Shown: positions 9,011-18,337 of the stretch, piece by piece
How the letters are laid out: each line of letters starts with the position of its first letter
Numbering within the stretch: the stretch's first letter is position 1
Origin: Sphingomonas gei
GTDB lineage: Bacteria > Pseudomonadota > Alphaproteobacteria > Sphingomonadales > Sphingomonadaceae
Reading direction: 5' to 3'
DNA length: 64,000 nt
Assembly: GCF_004792685.1 (NCBI RefSeq)
Contig: NZ_SRXT01000001.1
Coordinates: 124,001-188,000, forward strand
Position numbers and translations under genes: made by a program
Notes under the pieces: generated by a model
The model's input: only the letters and a program-made list of their open reading frames with translations
What the model was told of the DNA's origin: nothing
Database searches by the model: none

Positions 9011-9443
9011 TGCGTGATATACTGTGCCATAAGATGGAACCCGCTGTCGAGCCAGCTTCGGTCGTCTTTACGTTGCGCGCAAGGCTTGAGGGGCTCGCGG
9101 CGCGGTCGGTTACGTCTCTGCCAGTCAGACTGGGCAAGGGCCGATTAGCGGGGAGCGCCTCCGCATACCCCGTCACCAAGTAGATGCAGGGCCGGCTGCC
9201 ACGATCATAAGCGCTGTGCTATTTTTGTCGCAGACGAAAAGTTTCGCGCGCTCCTCGTTTGGGTCGGCCGAGTAAGTGACTGGCAAGTAATCAAAATCTT
9301 TCGCTCTTCCGGCTCTGGCGGAAACCTCTTCCGACCAGTTGACAACGTAAGACAATTTGGTAGCGTTAACATCGAGAGGCGACCACGCCGACTCAGATAA
9401 AAAACCATGCGGCGCGCGGGACGCGCCGACAAGGAGGGGACAG
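9011..9443. other. Intergenic region between divergent lldD and TonB-dependent receptor
   Basis: About 430 bp with no supportable gene. It is less GC-rich than its flanks. Near the receptor it contains TTGACA at 9339-9344, which could be a -35 box, although no convincing -10 follows. The LacI-like dyad at 9358-9371 and a strong Shine-Dalgarno (AAGGAGGGG, 9431-9439) precede the receptor start. Short frames here are not supported by start signals or similarity. Confidence 0.6.
9358..9371. promoter_or_regulatory. Candidate LacI-type operator upstream of the receptor
   Basis: TGGTAGCGTTAACA is a 14-bp imperfect dyad (10 of 14 positions symmetric) centred on CG, as is usual for LacI/GalR-family operators. 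It lies about 75 bp upstream of the receptor start, just downstream of a TTGACA. No LacI-family gene is in the window, so the regulator would be encoded elsewhere. Confidence 0.4.
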
Positions 9444-12400
9444 ATGAACACCATTAGGCTTTCGCCCGCGCTCGCGCGCTCGGCTTCCGCTCTCGCCATC
9501 GCAGCGAGCTTCCTGATGCCGGCGGTGGCGTTCGCGCAGGACGCAGCTGCGTCGGGCGATACTCAGGCGACCACCGCCGGATCACAGGAAGACCCTGCCG
9601 CGGAAGACGTTGTCGTCACCGGCATCCGCGCGTCGCTGGATCAGGCGATCGCGATCAAGCGCAACTCCGCCGGCGTTGTCGACGCGATCTCCGCCGAAGA
9701 CATCGGCAAGTTCCCCGACACGAACCTCGCCGAATCGCTGCAGCGCATCACCGGCGTATCGATCACCCGCGCCAATGGTGAAGGTTCGCAAGTCGCGGTC
9801 CGAGGATTCAGCGGCGGCTTCAACTTGGTGACGCTGAACGGCCGCCAGCTCCCGTCCACCAGCATCGACACGAGCACCGGCAACGCGTTCGCGCGTGGCA
9901 CCGGCCGCTCGTTCGACTTCCAAAATCTCGCGTCGGAAGGCGTCGCCACGCTGGAGGTCTACAAGACCGGCCGCGCGAACATTCCGTCGGGCGGTATCGG
10001 CGCGTCGATCAACGTCGTCACCCGCCGGCCGCTCGACGCCCGCGAGGACGGCCTGTCGGGCTCGATCGGCGCCAAGGCGCTCTATGATACAACGGTCCAG
10101 GATGCCGAGGGCGATCTGAGCAAGATCACGCCCGAAGTGTCCGGCCTCATCAACTGGAAAAACGACGCCGGAAACTTCGGCATCACCGTATTCGGCAGCT
10201 ACCAGTTGCGCGAATCGACTTCGATCCAGTCGAACCCGAACTACTGGAATATCGTGCCGCTCGCGGACTTCCTCAATCCCGCCGGTCCGTACATCAATGC
10301 GGGCACAAACATCACCAACCGCCCGACAACGCCCTATGTTCAGATCCCGAACGACAGCCGCTATCAATTCTCCGAAAATCGCCGCGAGCGCCTGAACGGC
10401 CAAGCGGTCGTCCAGTTCAAGCCGACGGAGAGCCTCGAGATCACCGTCGACGGCCTCTATGCCCGGAACAAGCTGAGCGACGAGCGCAGCGAGCAGACCA
10501 ACTGGTTCCAGCGTCCGTTCACCGACGTCACCTTCGACGACAATGATCGGATGCAGAGCGCGGTCATCCTTGCCGAGGCCGTCCAGGCGGACAAGGGATA
10601 TGAGCAGCAGCGTTTCGCCACCGACACCGAATTGTATTCGATCGGCGGCAACATCAAATGGAATTTCACCGACAACATCTCGCTGACCCTCGACGCCAAT
10701 CATTCGAAGTCGAAGACCGACCCGGACAATCCGAACGGATCGTCGGCGACGACGATTTCGATCGGTGCACCCGTCCGTGCGACGCACCGCGTCGACTTCA
10801 CGAGCGGCTTCCCGCAGCAGTCGGAGACGATAAACGACTGCACCGCGCGTGGCGGCAACTGCAATAACCAGCTCGATATCGGCGATCTGGGCACTCAGGT
10901 CGCCCGCGTGATCACCTCCGAGCAGGAATCGCGGATCAACCAGTATAGTGCGGAATTCGCCTGGGACCTGGGCGAGGGAAGCCGCTTCAGCTTCGGCGGC
11001 GACTATGTCGACGCACGGATGCGGTCGACCACCGTCAACACCACCCAGCTGCTGGGCGACTGGGGAATCACCGACACCGGGCTGGTCAACCAGCTGGCCG
11101 GCGATGTCGTCAAAACCTACTGCATGACTTGCAAGTTCGACAAATATGATCCGGCCTCGGCGGGGTCGTCGCTGGTCGCTTTCCGCGCGAATGCAGTCGA
11201 TCTGCTCAACATCTTCGAACCTTATTATACTGCCCGCGGCCATGCGATCACTGCGAGCCCGCCTTCGGACGACACCGTCGGCGAGAAGACCTGGGCGGTC
11301 TTCGGCCAGATGGCGTGGGGCGGCGAAATCGGTGGGCGCCGCGCAAACGCGCTGATCGGCGTCCGCTACGAGCAGACCAGGGTCAATTCGATCGGCGTCC
11401 AGTCGGTGCCGGCCCAGATCCGCTGGGCCGCCGACAACGACTTCTTCGTCGATGGCGGGCCTCCCGGCGACGCGATCTCGGTGAAGGCCAAATATGATAA
11501 CTTGCTGCCGTCGCTCGACTTCAACATCGAAGTGCTCGACAACGTGGTTGCGCGTGCATCGTTCAGCCGCACGCTGGCCCGTGCCGACTATGGCAATCTG
11601 TTCGCATCGGTGGGCGTGAACGGGCCAAACCGACCGACCGCGCTCGGTGCGGCAGCCGCGCCGGCGACCCGGCAGGATCCGGGGCTGTTGCCGCTGGAGT
11701 CGGACAATTTCGACGTGTCGCTGGAGTGGTACTACAAGCCTTCGAGCTTCGTCTCGATCGGGTTCTTCAACAAGAACGTGCGCAACTTCATCGGTACCCA
11801 GGTCACCAACGGCAATTTGTTCGGACTGCGTGACCCGAGCGCCGGGACTGCGGGATCGCGATCGGGCGCCGCTCTCGACTTCATCACGGCCAACGGGTAC
11901 GATCGCAGCGACATCAACCTGTTCTCTTATACTGCGCTGCTGGTGCAGAATGGCGGAAACCAGGCAGCCGCGGCGGCGACCTTCCAGGCCAATTACGGCA
12001 ACGAGAAGCCGGGTGCACTCGATACGCTGTTCGTGAATACTCTGCTGGCCGCTGTGGATGTCGTCGGCAATGCGCAGGATCCGCTGTTCAACTTCGCGAT
12101 CAGCGGTCCAGTCAACAACCGTGAAGGCAATATCCACGGCTTCGAAGTCGCATGGACTCACTTCTTCGGGCAGACCGGCTTCGGCTTCGCGGCGTCGTAC
12201 ACAAAGGTCGACGGCGACGTGAATGTCGACCCGTATGCCGACCCGAACGTCAATATCTTCGCGCTTACGGGTCTGGGCGACAGTGCCAACTTGACCGGGA
12301 TCTACGACAAGAACGGTCTTTCGGCCCGCGTCTCGTACAACTGGCGCGACAAGTATCTGTCGGGAACGAACCAGGGCGGTAACCGCAATCCGCTGTTCAC

Positions 12401-12584
12401 CGACAAGTTCGGTACGCTGGATGCGAACATCAGCTACGACATCACCGACAACATCTCGCTGTCGCTCGAGGCGATCAACCTGACGAGCGAGTCGTTCCGT
12501 CAATATGCCCGCACCAAGACCAATTTGGTCTATGTCCAGGAGCTCAAGCCACGCTTCTACCTCGGTGCGCGTTTCCGCTTCTGA
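9444..12584 (+). CDS. TonB-dependent receptor (outer-membrane sugar importer)
   Basis: 1046 residues from ATG 9444, placed by a strong AAGGAGGGG Shine-Dalgarno. The signal peptide ends near PAVAFAQ. A TonB-box-like DVVVTGIRASL is followed by a plug domain (IGKFPDTNLAESLQRITGVSI) and a 22-strand barrel ending in the aromatic GARFRF. The form is the TonB-Xanth-Caul subfamily common in Sphingomonas, Caulobacter and Xanthomonas carbohydrate loci. It lies between the fucose-type genes and the SapC/halogenase trio, so a fucose-containing oligosaccharide is a reasonable ligand guess. Barrel loops contain several CxxC-like pairs (CMTCKF, CTARGGNC). The gene is followed by two hairpins, so it is probably transcribed partly on its own. 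Confidence 0.92.
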   Translation: MNTIRLSPALARSASALAIAASFLMPAVAFAQDAAASGDTQATTAGSQEDPAAEDVVVTGIRASLDQAIAIKRNSAGVVDAISAEDIGKFPDTNLAESLQRITGVSITRANGEGSQVAVRGFSGGFNLVTLNGRQLPSTSIDTSTGNAFARGTGRSFDFQNLASEGVATLEVYKTGRANIPSGGIGASINVVTRRPLDAREDGLSGSIGAKALYDTTVQDAEGDLSKITPEVSGLINWKNDAGNFGITVFGSYQLRESTSIQSNPNYWNIVPLADFLNPAGPYINAGTNITNRPTTPYVQIPNDSRYQFSENRRERLNGQAVVQFKPTESLEITVDGLYARNKLSDERSEQTNWFQRPFTDVTFDDNDRMQSAVILAEAVQADKGYEQQRFATDTELYSIGGNIKWNFTDNISLTLDANHSKSKTDPDNPNGSSATTISIGAPVRATHRVDFTSGFPQQSETINDCTARGGNCNNQLDIGDLGTQVARVITSEQESRINQYSAEFAWDLGEGSRFSFGGDYVDARMRSTTVNTTQLLGDWGITDTGLVNQLAGDVVKTYCMTCKFDKYDPASAGSSLVAFRANAVDLLNIFEPYYTARGHAITASPPSDDTVGEKTWAVFGQMAWGGEIGGRRANALIGVRYEQTRVNSIGVQSVPAQIRWAADNDFFVDGGPPGDAISVKAKYDNLLPSLDFNIEVLDNVVARASFSRTLARADYGNLFASVGVNGPNRPTALGAAAAPATRQDPGLLPLESDNFDVSLEWYYKPSSFVSIGFFNKNVRNFIGTQVTNGNLFGLRDPSAGTAGSRSGAALDFITANGYDRSDINLFSYTALLVQNGGNQAAAAATFQANYGNEKPGALDTLFVNTLLAAVDVVGNAQDPLFNFAISGPVNNREGNIHGFEVAWTHFFGQTGFGFAASYTKVDGDVNVDPYADPNVNIFALTGLGDSANLTGIYDKNGLSARVSYNWRDKYLSGTNQGGNRNPLFTDKFGTLDANISYDITDNISLSLEAINLTSESFRQYARTKTNLVYVQELKPRFYLGARFRF

Positions 12585-12591
12585 GCGAATT

Positions 12592-12617
12592 CGGGAGTGG
12601 GCCTGGGTCCACTCCCG
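12592..12617 (+). terminator. Stem-loop after the TonB-dependent receptor
   Basis: A perfect 9-bp stem CGGGAGTGG/CCACTCCCG with an 8-nt loop lies just after the receptor stop. It is not followed by a T-run, so it is more likely an mRNA 3'-end stabiliser or attenuator than a full terminator. Confidence 0.55.
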
Positions 12618-12629
12618 GAAAAGGGAGGA

Positions 12630-12663
12630 AGGCCGCCGCGATGTGCAGCGGCCTTTTTCTTTT
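12630..12663 (+). terminator. Rho-independent terminator
   Basis: The stem AGGCCGC/GCGGCCT with an 11-nt intervening segment is followed by TTTTTCTTTT. It separates the receptor from the SapC gene 50 bp further on. Read-through would let the downstream trio share the receptor promoter at a lower level. Confidence 0.75.
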
Positions 12664-12713
12664 GTCGGCCGCTATCGCGCTGCTAGACCTGAGCAGAAAC
12701 AGGACCGGAGCGG

Positions 12714-13436
12714 ATGAACCCCGTACAGATCAACAATATCGACCATGCAGATCTGCGCGTCAGCCCCAGGGCCGGCGCCGAATTCGGCAACGCCGCCAAT
12801 CAGGCGTTGGTGTTTCCCGCCGAGTTCGAGGAACTGCAGCGCGAATTCGCAATCATTTTCCGGCGCCGCGAGACCGGGCTTCAGGCATACGCATTGCTGG
12901 GGCTGGACCGCGACGAGAACCTGTTCCTGTCCGGTGACCGTTGGACGAGCCGCTATGTGCCGGCGACGCATCGGCGCGGTCCTTTCTCCATCGGCATAGC
13001 GCGGGACTCCACGGACGCGGCGGCCGGGGAACCGATGATTCATCTCGACATGGACGATCCGCGCGTGGGGGACGGCGAGGGCCTGCCGCTCTTCCTCGAG
13101 CATGGCGGCAACGCACCCTATCTAAACCTCATCTCCGGCGTGCTGCGGCTGCTGTATCAGGAGATGGAAAGCGCGCCGGCCGCTTATGCCGCGCTCGATG
13201 ACGCCGGGCTGCTTACGCCGGTCACCCTCACCATCGACGTGAGCGACGATTCCCGCTTCACCGTGCCCGACGTGTTCGTGGTGGATGTCGAACGGCTCGC
13301 CGCAGTAACTGGCGAACCGTTGGAGCGGCTGCACCGCTCGGGCATCTTGCGGCTCGCCATTCTCGCCGCGGCCTCGCTCGGCAACGTGCAGCAGCTGATC
13401 GGCCGCAAGCAAGCGCTGTCGGGCGCAACCGGCTGA
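12714..13436 (+). CDS. SapC-family protein
   Basis: 240 residues resembling the SapC family: an N-terminal ALVFPAEFEELQREFAIIF, FPVxLG-like central strands around RYVPATHRRGPFSIG, and the later LPLFLEHGGNAPYLN. Despite the name, which comes from a Campylobacter S-layer system, SapC proteins in sphingomonads and caulobacters are small soluble proteins of unknown function. They are regularly found beside TonB-dependent receptors, cupin_8 proteins and tryptophan-halogenase-like flavoproteins, exactly as here. It is separated from the cupin gene by 5 bp, so it heads a three-gene operon. No signal peptide or membrane segment is visible. The molecular role is unknown. Confidence 0.8.
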   Translation: MNPVQINNIDHADLRVSPRAGAEFGNAANQALVFPAEFEELQREFAIIFRRRETGLQAYALLGLDRDENLFLSGDRWTSRYVPATHRRGPFSIGIARDSTDAAAGEPMIHLDMDDPRVGDGEGLPLFLEHGGNAPYLNLISGVLRLLYQEMESAPAAYAALDDAGLLTPVTLTIDVSDDSRFTVPDVFVVDVERLAAVTGEPLERLHRSGILRLAILAAASLGNVQQLIGRKQALSGATG

Positions 13437-13441
13437 TCGCG

Positions 13442-14473
13442 ATGCCGGCCATCACCCGCCGCACGCGCGTGATCGAGGGGACGGACGCACGCAGCGTGCC
13501 GGTGGCCGATCTGATCGCCGATGGCCGCCCTGCGATCCTGCGCGGAATCGCGCGCGACCTGCCCCTGGTCGCTGCCGGGCTGGACAGTGCGGAGACGGCA
13601 ATCGCCTGGCTGAAGCAATTCGATGGCGGTCGTCCCGTCACTGCCTATGTCGGCGAACCGGCGATTGGCGGCCGGTTCGGATATACCCAGGATTGTACTG
13701 CGCTCAATTTTGCCCGGGAGAGCGGGTCGCTGTCGGGCTATCTCGATCAGCTTCTAACCAGCCTTGATGACCCGGATGCGCAGGCAATCTATATCGGCTC
13801 CACCGATATCGACCTTTATTTGCCGGGACTTCGTGCCCAGGCCGTGTTGCCCTTCGGCGATCCGCAGCTCGCGGCGCATCCGCCGCTGGTCAGCATCTGG
13901 ATCGGGAACCGGACCACTGCGTCCACGCATTACGACATGTCGAACAACATTGCCGTAACCTTGGTCGGGCATCGGCGGTTCACGCTCTTCCCACCCGATC
14001 AGGCTGCCAATCTCTATCCCGGCCCGTTCGACCTGACCCCCGCCGGCCAAGTCATCTCGATGGTCGATTTCGACGTCCCCGATCTGGCTCGCCATCCCGG
14101 CTTCACCGAGGCACTTGCCGCCGGCGAAGTCGCCGAGATGGAACCGGGCGACGCGCTGATCTACCCCGCTTTGTGGTGGCATCAGGTCGAGGCGCTCGAT
14201 CCGTTCAACGCCATGATCAACTATTGGTGGAACACGTCGCCCCGCTTCATCGACACGCCGCAGAACACCCTGCTCCACGCGATGCTCAGCCTGCGTGATC
14301 GCCCCGAGCACGAGAAGGCCGGGTGGAAGGCGCTGTTCGATTATTACATCTTCGGCCCCGCCGATCGCGCCGGCGCGCATTTGCCCGAGCATGTCCGCGG
14401 CAATCTGGCGCCGATCGACGAAATCAAGGCGCGGCGGCTCCGCGCGCAACTCCTGAACAGGCTGAATCGATGA
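13442..14473 (+). CDS. Cupin-like (JmjC-fold, cupin_8) protein
   Basis: 343 residues. The middle carries a likely iron-binding facial triad: THYDMSNN (His and Asp) and the later WWHQVEAL (His), with the HRRFTLFPP strand between, as in cupin_8/JmjC hydroxylases. Such proteins are typically Fe(II)/2-oxoglutarate-dependent oxygenases, but the substrate of this clade is unknown. The stop overlaps the halogenase start by 4 bp (ATGA), which points to coupled translation and perhaps a functional pair. The N-terminus is rich in basic residues and contains no export signal. The iron-ligand assignment is made from motif order, not structure. Confidence 0.8.
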   Translation: MPAITRRTRVIEGTDARSVPVADLIADGRPAILRGIARDLPLVAAGLDSAETAIAWLKQFDGGRPVTAYVGEPAIGGRFGYTQDCTALNFARESGSLSGYLDQLLTSLDDPDAQAIYIGSTDIDLYLPGLRAQAVLPFGDPQLAAHPPLVSIWIGNRTTASTHYDMSNNIAVTLVGHRRFTLFPPDQAANLYPGPFDLTPAGQVISMVDFDVPDLARHPGFTEALAAGEVAEMEPGDALIYPALWWHQVEALDPFNAMINYWWNTSPRFIDTPQNTLLHAMLSLRDRPEHEKAGWKALFDYYIFGPADRAGAHLPEHVRGNLAPIDEIKARRLRAQLLNRLNR

Positions 14474-15960
14474 GCGAGCAGATCGTGAAGCGCGTCGTGA
14501 TTGCCGGCGGCGGCACTGCCGGCTGGGTCGCTGCGGCGGCGTTGGTCAAGCAGCTGGGGCCGATGCTGGACATCACGCTCGTCGAATCCGACGAAATCGG
14601 CACGGTGGGAGTGGGGGAGTCTACGATCCCGACTTCACGCCGCTTTCACCAATTGCTCACCATCGACGAAGCGATCTTCATGCGCGAGACGCAAGCGAGC
14701 TTCAAACTGGGCATCTCGTTCGAAAACTGGAGCGGCGAGGGCTCGCATTACTTCCACTCCTTCGGCCAGATCGGGCGTCCGTCGACCTGGATGGCCGACT
14801 TCCACCATTTCTGGCTCGAAGCGCGCGACAAGGGTTTCGGCGGCGAACTCGGCGATTATTGCCTCGAACTCAAGGCGGCGGCGGCGGGGCGTTTCGCAAC
14901 CGGCCCCGACGCCACGGTTCAACATGCCTATCATCTCGACGCGACGCTCTATGCGCGCTTCCTGCGCCGGCTGAGCGAGGCCGCAGGGGTGCGCCGCGTC
15001 GAAGGCAAGATCGCGCAAGTCGAGCAGGATCCGGAAAGCGGCTTCCTCACGGCGCTCGTGCTCGAATCGGGCACGCGGATCGAAGGCGATCTCTTCCTGG
15101 ACTGCACCGGTTTTCGCGCGCTGCTGATCGAGCAGGCGCTCGGTGCCGGGTTCGACGACTGGACCCACTGGATCAGCACCGACAGCGCCTTCGCGGTGCA
15201 GACTCGCGCGACCGAGCCTGCCGTACCCTACACGCGCGCGATCGCGCACCAGGCGGGGTGGCGCTGGAAGATCCCGCTCCAGCACCGCGTCGGCAACGGC
15301 ATCGTCTTCTGCAGCGATTTCCTCTCGCCCGACGAAGCGCGCCAGCAATTGCTCGACGCCGTCGAAGGCGAAGTGCTCACCGAACCCCGGCTGATCCGCT
15401 ACAAGACCGGACAGCGGCGCAAAGTGTGGGACAAGAACTGCATCGCACTCGGGCTGTCGAGCGGCTTCATCGAACCGCTCGAATCGACCAGCATCCACCT
15501 CATCCAGGTTGCCGTGGCCAAGCTGATCCAGTCCTTCCCCTTTTCGGGCGTCGGCGCCGCGCAGGCCGAACGCTTCAACGCGCAGGCGCGCCACGAGATG
15601 GAGCGCATCCGCGACTTCATCATCCTCCACTATCACCTGAACAGCCGCGACGAGCCGTTCTGGCAGCGCTGCCGCGACATGACGATCCCCGACACCCTCG
15701 CCGAACGGCTAGCTCTGTTCGGCGAGGCCGCGCACGCCTATCAGGCGGCGGACGATCTGTTCCGCGTCGACAGTTGGGTGCAGGTTTTGCTCGGCCAGGG
15801 GCTCACCCCGCGCGGCTATCACCAGCTCGCGCGGATGATGCCGCAGGACGAACTGCGGCAGGCGCTCGCCGGGGTTCGCGACAATGTCGCCGCGGCGGTG
15901 CAGACCATGCCCCGCCACGCCGACTTCCTCCAAAGCTATTGCCCGGCCGGCGAGGCCTAG
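14470..15960 (+). CDS. Tryptophan 7-halogenase-like flavoprotein
   Basis: 496 residues from ATG 14470. FAD-binding GGGTAGW is at 13-19. SFKLGISF places a lysine at residue 79, the position of the catalytic lysine of PrnA-type halogenases. The halogenase-typical GWRWKIPLQHR and the FIEPLEST segment containing the candidate active-site glutamate are both present. All hallmarks of a flavin-dependent halogenase are therefore intact, although proteins in this SapC/cupin context occur in sugar loci without any natural-product cluster and their true reaction is undetermined. Reduced flavin would have to come from a reductase encoded elsewhere. It is the last gene of the trio. Confidence 0.82.
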   Translation: MSEQIVKRVVIAGGGTAGWVAAAALVKQLGPMLDITLVESDEIGTVGVGESTIPTSRRFHQLLTIDEAIFMRETQASFKLGISFENWSGEGSHYFHSFGQIGRPSTWMADFHHFWLEARDKGFGGELGDYCLELKAAAAGRFATGPDATVQHAYHLDATLYARFLRRLSEAAGVRRVEGKIAQVEQDPESGFLTALVLESGTRIEGDLFLDCTGFRALLIEQALGAGFDDWTHWISTDSAFAVQTRATEPAVPYTRAIAHQAGWRWKIPLQHRVGNGIVFCSDFLSPDEARQQLLDAVEGEVLTEPRLIRYKTGQRRKVWDKNCIALGLSSGFIEPLESTSIHLIQVAVAKLIQSFPFSGVGAAQAERFNAQARHEMERIRDFIILHYHLNSRDEPFWQRCRDMTIPDTLAERLALFGEAAHAYQAADDLFRVDSWVQVLLGQGLTPRGYHQLARMMPQDELRQALAGVRDNVAAAVQTMPRHADFLQSYCPAGEA

Positions 15961-16421
15961 GCAGGAGATAAATCTTCCAGAGAAATCAAATGCTTGAACA
16001 GGTTTTCCACCTAAGGGTTAGGACGCGAGCAGATACGACAAGTTCGCTGCGAGCGGTGCCGCTTCCCTCTTCGCTTGTACGGTTGGCGACTGGGGCTGAC
16101 CCCTTGTAATGTAGGATTTCCTCTGCTGAGATCGATGCGCTGCCGCTCGGCGGCCGCTCTTTGCCACTGTCGATCCCGACCGGAACACAAGATACGTCTG
16201 GGCCGGACCCTTTATGAGTTCCGCCACCGCCCGTTCGTCGCTGGACATGCGCGATAGTGTGACCCTGGTGTGACCTTCGCGCACAAGATGCGCGCACGGC
16301 GGCGCATCGCCCTCACCTTGATCGCGAGCGGCTTCCACTTGATGTATGACCTTAAGTCTGCGCAACCCCCTTCCGTTTCAGGGGAGAGGGAAACACTGGA
16401 GTCTCTCGATCCGCCCGGAGC
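15961..16421. other. Intergenic region holding a dispersed repeat copy
   Basis: About 460 bp without a credible gene. The central part (about 16092-16275) is a degenerate copy of a repeat that recurs at 37312-37650. Short frames through it translate the shared repeat text and should not be called genes. No clear terminator follows the halogenase gene. A purine-rich GGGGAGAGGGAAA stretch (16380-16392) lies near the lipoprotein end. Confidence 0.6.
16092..16275 (-). repeat. Dispersed repeat, copy A
   Basis: Read on the minus strand, it opens with AAGGTCACACCAGGGTCACA and closes with GAAATCCTACATTACAAGGG. Both ends recur, with small changes, at 37313-37346 and 37628-37650 on the plus strand, together with a CAAAGAGCGG segment before the closing end. 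The interior differs in length and sequence. No transposase or target duplication is visible, so it could be a remnant element or a non-coding repeat. Confidence 0.65.
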
Positions 16422-16748
16422 CTAGTTCGCCGGCTGGCCCTCGTTGCCGCCTTCGTCGCGCGAGACCCGCGCGGTCATGCCCGTCGCGTCGGCATCGTCC
16501 TGCGTCTGCTCGTCGGCGCTGAGCGACGGCGGTGCGGCTTCGGGGGGCGCCTCGCTGGTGACATTGTCGATCCGCGGCGCGGCCGGGGCTTCGGTCGGCA
16601 CCGTAGTTTCGACCGTGCTGTTCTCGGTCTCGATCGGGGTCATGTCCTCGGCATTATTCGGCGCCTTGGGCTCGTCCCGGCCGCCGCAGCCGCCGAGCGC
16701 CAGCGCGCCGGCGGCGGAAGCGAGCAGTGCGATACGCTTGAGATTCAT
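16422..16748 (-). CDS. Small lipoprotein, hypothetical
   Basis: 108 residues from ATG 16748. The leader MNLKRIALLASAAGALALGG is followed by Cys21 in a good lipobox (LGGC), so it should be a lipid-anchored periplasmic or outer-membrane protein. The rest is low-complexity and rich in Pro, Ala, Glu and Thr (EAPAAPRIDN, EAPPEAAPPS), with no recognisable domain and probably little structure. It lies 14 bp downstream of the L,D-transpeptidase on the same strand and is probably co-transcribed. A longer frame continues upstream into the transpeptidase gene but has no support. A role near peptidoglycan is only suggested by its neighbour. Confidence 0.75.
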   Translation of the reverse strand: MNLKRIALLASAAGALALGGCGGRDEPKAPNNAEDMTPIETENSTVETTVPTEAPAAPRIDNVTSEAPPEAAPPSLSADEQTQDDADATGMTARVSRDEGGNEGQPAN

Positions 16749-16762
16749 CGGAATGTCCCCTT

Positions 16763-18241
16763 TCAACGTGCGGCGACGGCGGTGATCGCCGAGCGCCTTT
16801 CGATCTTCGCCGCGAGCGTCTTGTCCCAGCCATAGGGGTCGCCGCGGAAGTTCATCGCGCCGTTCGCGCTGGCGAACGCGGTCCAGTAGAGCAGATAGAC
16901 ATGGACCTGGTCCTGCGGCTGGAGCTGGACGCGCAGCGTCTTGGCCTTGGCCAATGCCTCGTCGATCTGTTCGGGCTGCCACGCGGGATCGTTGCGCAGA
17001 AGCAATTGCGCAAGCGGACCCGGCTTTTCGAGCCGCACGCAGCCATGGCTGTCGAGCCGGTCGAAGCTGGCGAACTTCGCCTGCGCCGGAGTGTCGTGGA
17101 GATAGACGGCGTAGGGATTGTCGAAATCGAACTTGTAGAGCCCGAGCGCGCTCTTCGGGCCGGGCTGCTGCTGGATGCGGCGCCCGGCGCCGGTGCCGAT
17201 GATCTTGTAGTTGTTGCGCGCCAGATAGGCCGCGCCCTTGGGGAACAGCTCCTTGGCGGCGATCCCGGCGGGGACGTTCCATGGTGGGTTGAGCACGATC
17301 GAGTGGATCCGCGACTGAAGCATCGGCGTCTCGTTGCCCGGGCGGCCTGTCACTGCCTTCATCGAAGCGATCGGCGCGTCGCCTTCGAACACGGTCAGCA
17401 CCGCCGCGGCGATGTTGACCTGGATGCGCTTGGCGGGGAGCTCCTGTGGCAGCCAGCGCCAGCGCTCCATGTTCGCCATGATCTGGCGCACGCGGTCTGC
17501 GGCGGGAACGTTGAGCGCCCCAACCGTGCCGGTGGAGACCAACCCGGTCGGGTTGAGCCCGTAGCGCCGCTGCGCGCGGATTACGGCGTCCTTCAGCTCC
17601 TGGTCGAACTTGGCGCCTGTCGCGACGACGTCGCTATCCTCGACCGCGAGCCGCTTGCGCAGCGCCGCGACACGCGGGCCGCTCGCGCCGACGGTCATGT
17701 CGGGCCCGGCGGCGATTGCGGTCCAGCCGCCCGCCGCTTCGATTTTCCGATAATTGACCAGGCCCTTTTGCAAACCGTCATAGCCGGCATAAGGCGGCGG
17801 CAGCGAACGGAACCATGCCGCGATACGATCGCGCTTCACCGCGTCGGCAAAAGCGGGGACGGGGTCGTAGGCCGCGGGGCGGAGCCCCCAATCCTGCTGG
17901 AAATCGCTCGCGTCGAGCCGCCCCGAATGCACCGCGCGGGCATAATCGAGCGCGGCGCGGACCACGGTGTCGCTGCCGTCGAGCCGCGCCTGCGCGCTGC
18001 CGTCATGGCGCAGCCCGTGCGCGAAGCCGGCATCGGCGAGCATCTGGCCGAGTTGGGCGGTCTGGCTGGCGCTGAGTGTCGGCAGCGGCATCGGCGGCAC
18101 GACGGGCGGCACTGCCTGGACGATGGGGGCGGCCGGTGGCATCTGCTGCTGCGCGAAGCCGGGCGCGCTCACCAGCCCCACGGCACCGACGAAAGCGGTC
18201 CCCAGCTGGAAGGATCGACCCAAAGTGGCTCGCAATTTCAC
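16763..18241 (-). CDS. L,D-transpeptidase with peptidoglycan-binding domain
   Basis: 492 residues from GTG 18241, preceded by AGGAG about 8 nt upstream. The signal peptide ends near SAPGFAQQQ and is followed by a proline-rich spacer. A peptidoglycan_binding_1 repeat (GPRVAALRKRL to YGLNPTGLV) precedes the catalytic YkuD domain, whose motif runs from HDTPAQAKF to SHGCVRLE with the nucleophilic cysteine near residue 401. It should form 3-3 crosslinks or attach proteins to peptidoglycan in the periplasm, similar to the YcbB/LdtD class. An upstream ATG frame to 18280 is possible but lacks a ribosome-binding site. Confidence 0.88.
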   Translation of the reverse strand: MKLRATLGRSFQLGTAFVGAVGLVSAPGFAQQQMPPAAPIVQAVPPVVPPMPLPTLSASQTAQLGQMLADAGFAHGLRHDGSAQARLDGSDTVVRAALDYARAVHSGRLDASDFQQDWGLRPAAYDPVPAFADAVKRDRIAAWFRSLPPPYAGYDGLQKGLVNYRKIEAAGGWTAIAAGPDMTVGASGPRVAALRKRLAVEDSDVVATGAKFDQELKDAVIRAQRRYGLNPTGLVSTGTVGALNVPAADRVRQIMANMERWRWLPQELPAKRIQVNIAAAVLTVFEGDAPIASMKAVTGRPGNETPMLQSRIHSIVLNPPWNVPAGIAAKELFPKGAAYLARNNYKIIGTGAGRRIQQQPGPKSALGLYKFDFDNPYAVYLHDTPAQAKFASFDRLDSHGCVRLEKPGPLAQLLLRNDPAWQPEQIDEALAKAKTLRVQLQPQDQVHVYLLYWTAFASANGAMNFRGDPYGWDKTLAAKIERRSAITAVAAR

Positions 18242-18337
18242 ACTCGTTACTCCTGTCCGACTGTTTCCCCCCACTGGCAAAACAGTTGAATCGCGGTGCT
18301 AATAGTCGAATATCGGGTGCGAGTGCGAGCAACTATT

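Noticed and set aside
9582..12503. A 970-codon minus-strand open frame inside the TonB-dependent receptor
   Set aside because: Antisense shadow of a high-GC gene; composition is Arg/Asp/Val-rich with no domain, and the receptor frame has a strong ribosome-binding site and complete family architecture.
12714..15960. Natural-product (chlorinated indole) biosynthetic cluster around the halogenase
   Set aside because: No tryptophan-modifying, assembly-line or flavin-reductase genes nearby; the neighbours are a sugar-type receptor, SapC and a cupin.
16018..16365. Small minus-strand frame in the intergenic repeat
   Set aside because: Its translation is the dispersed repeat itself (EGHTRVTLSRM, KSYITRG recur at 37312-37650), so it is repeat text rather than a gene.
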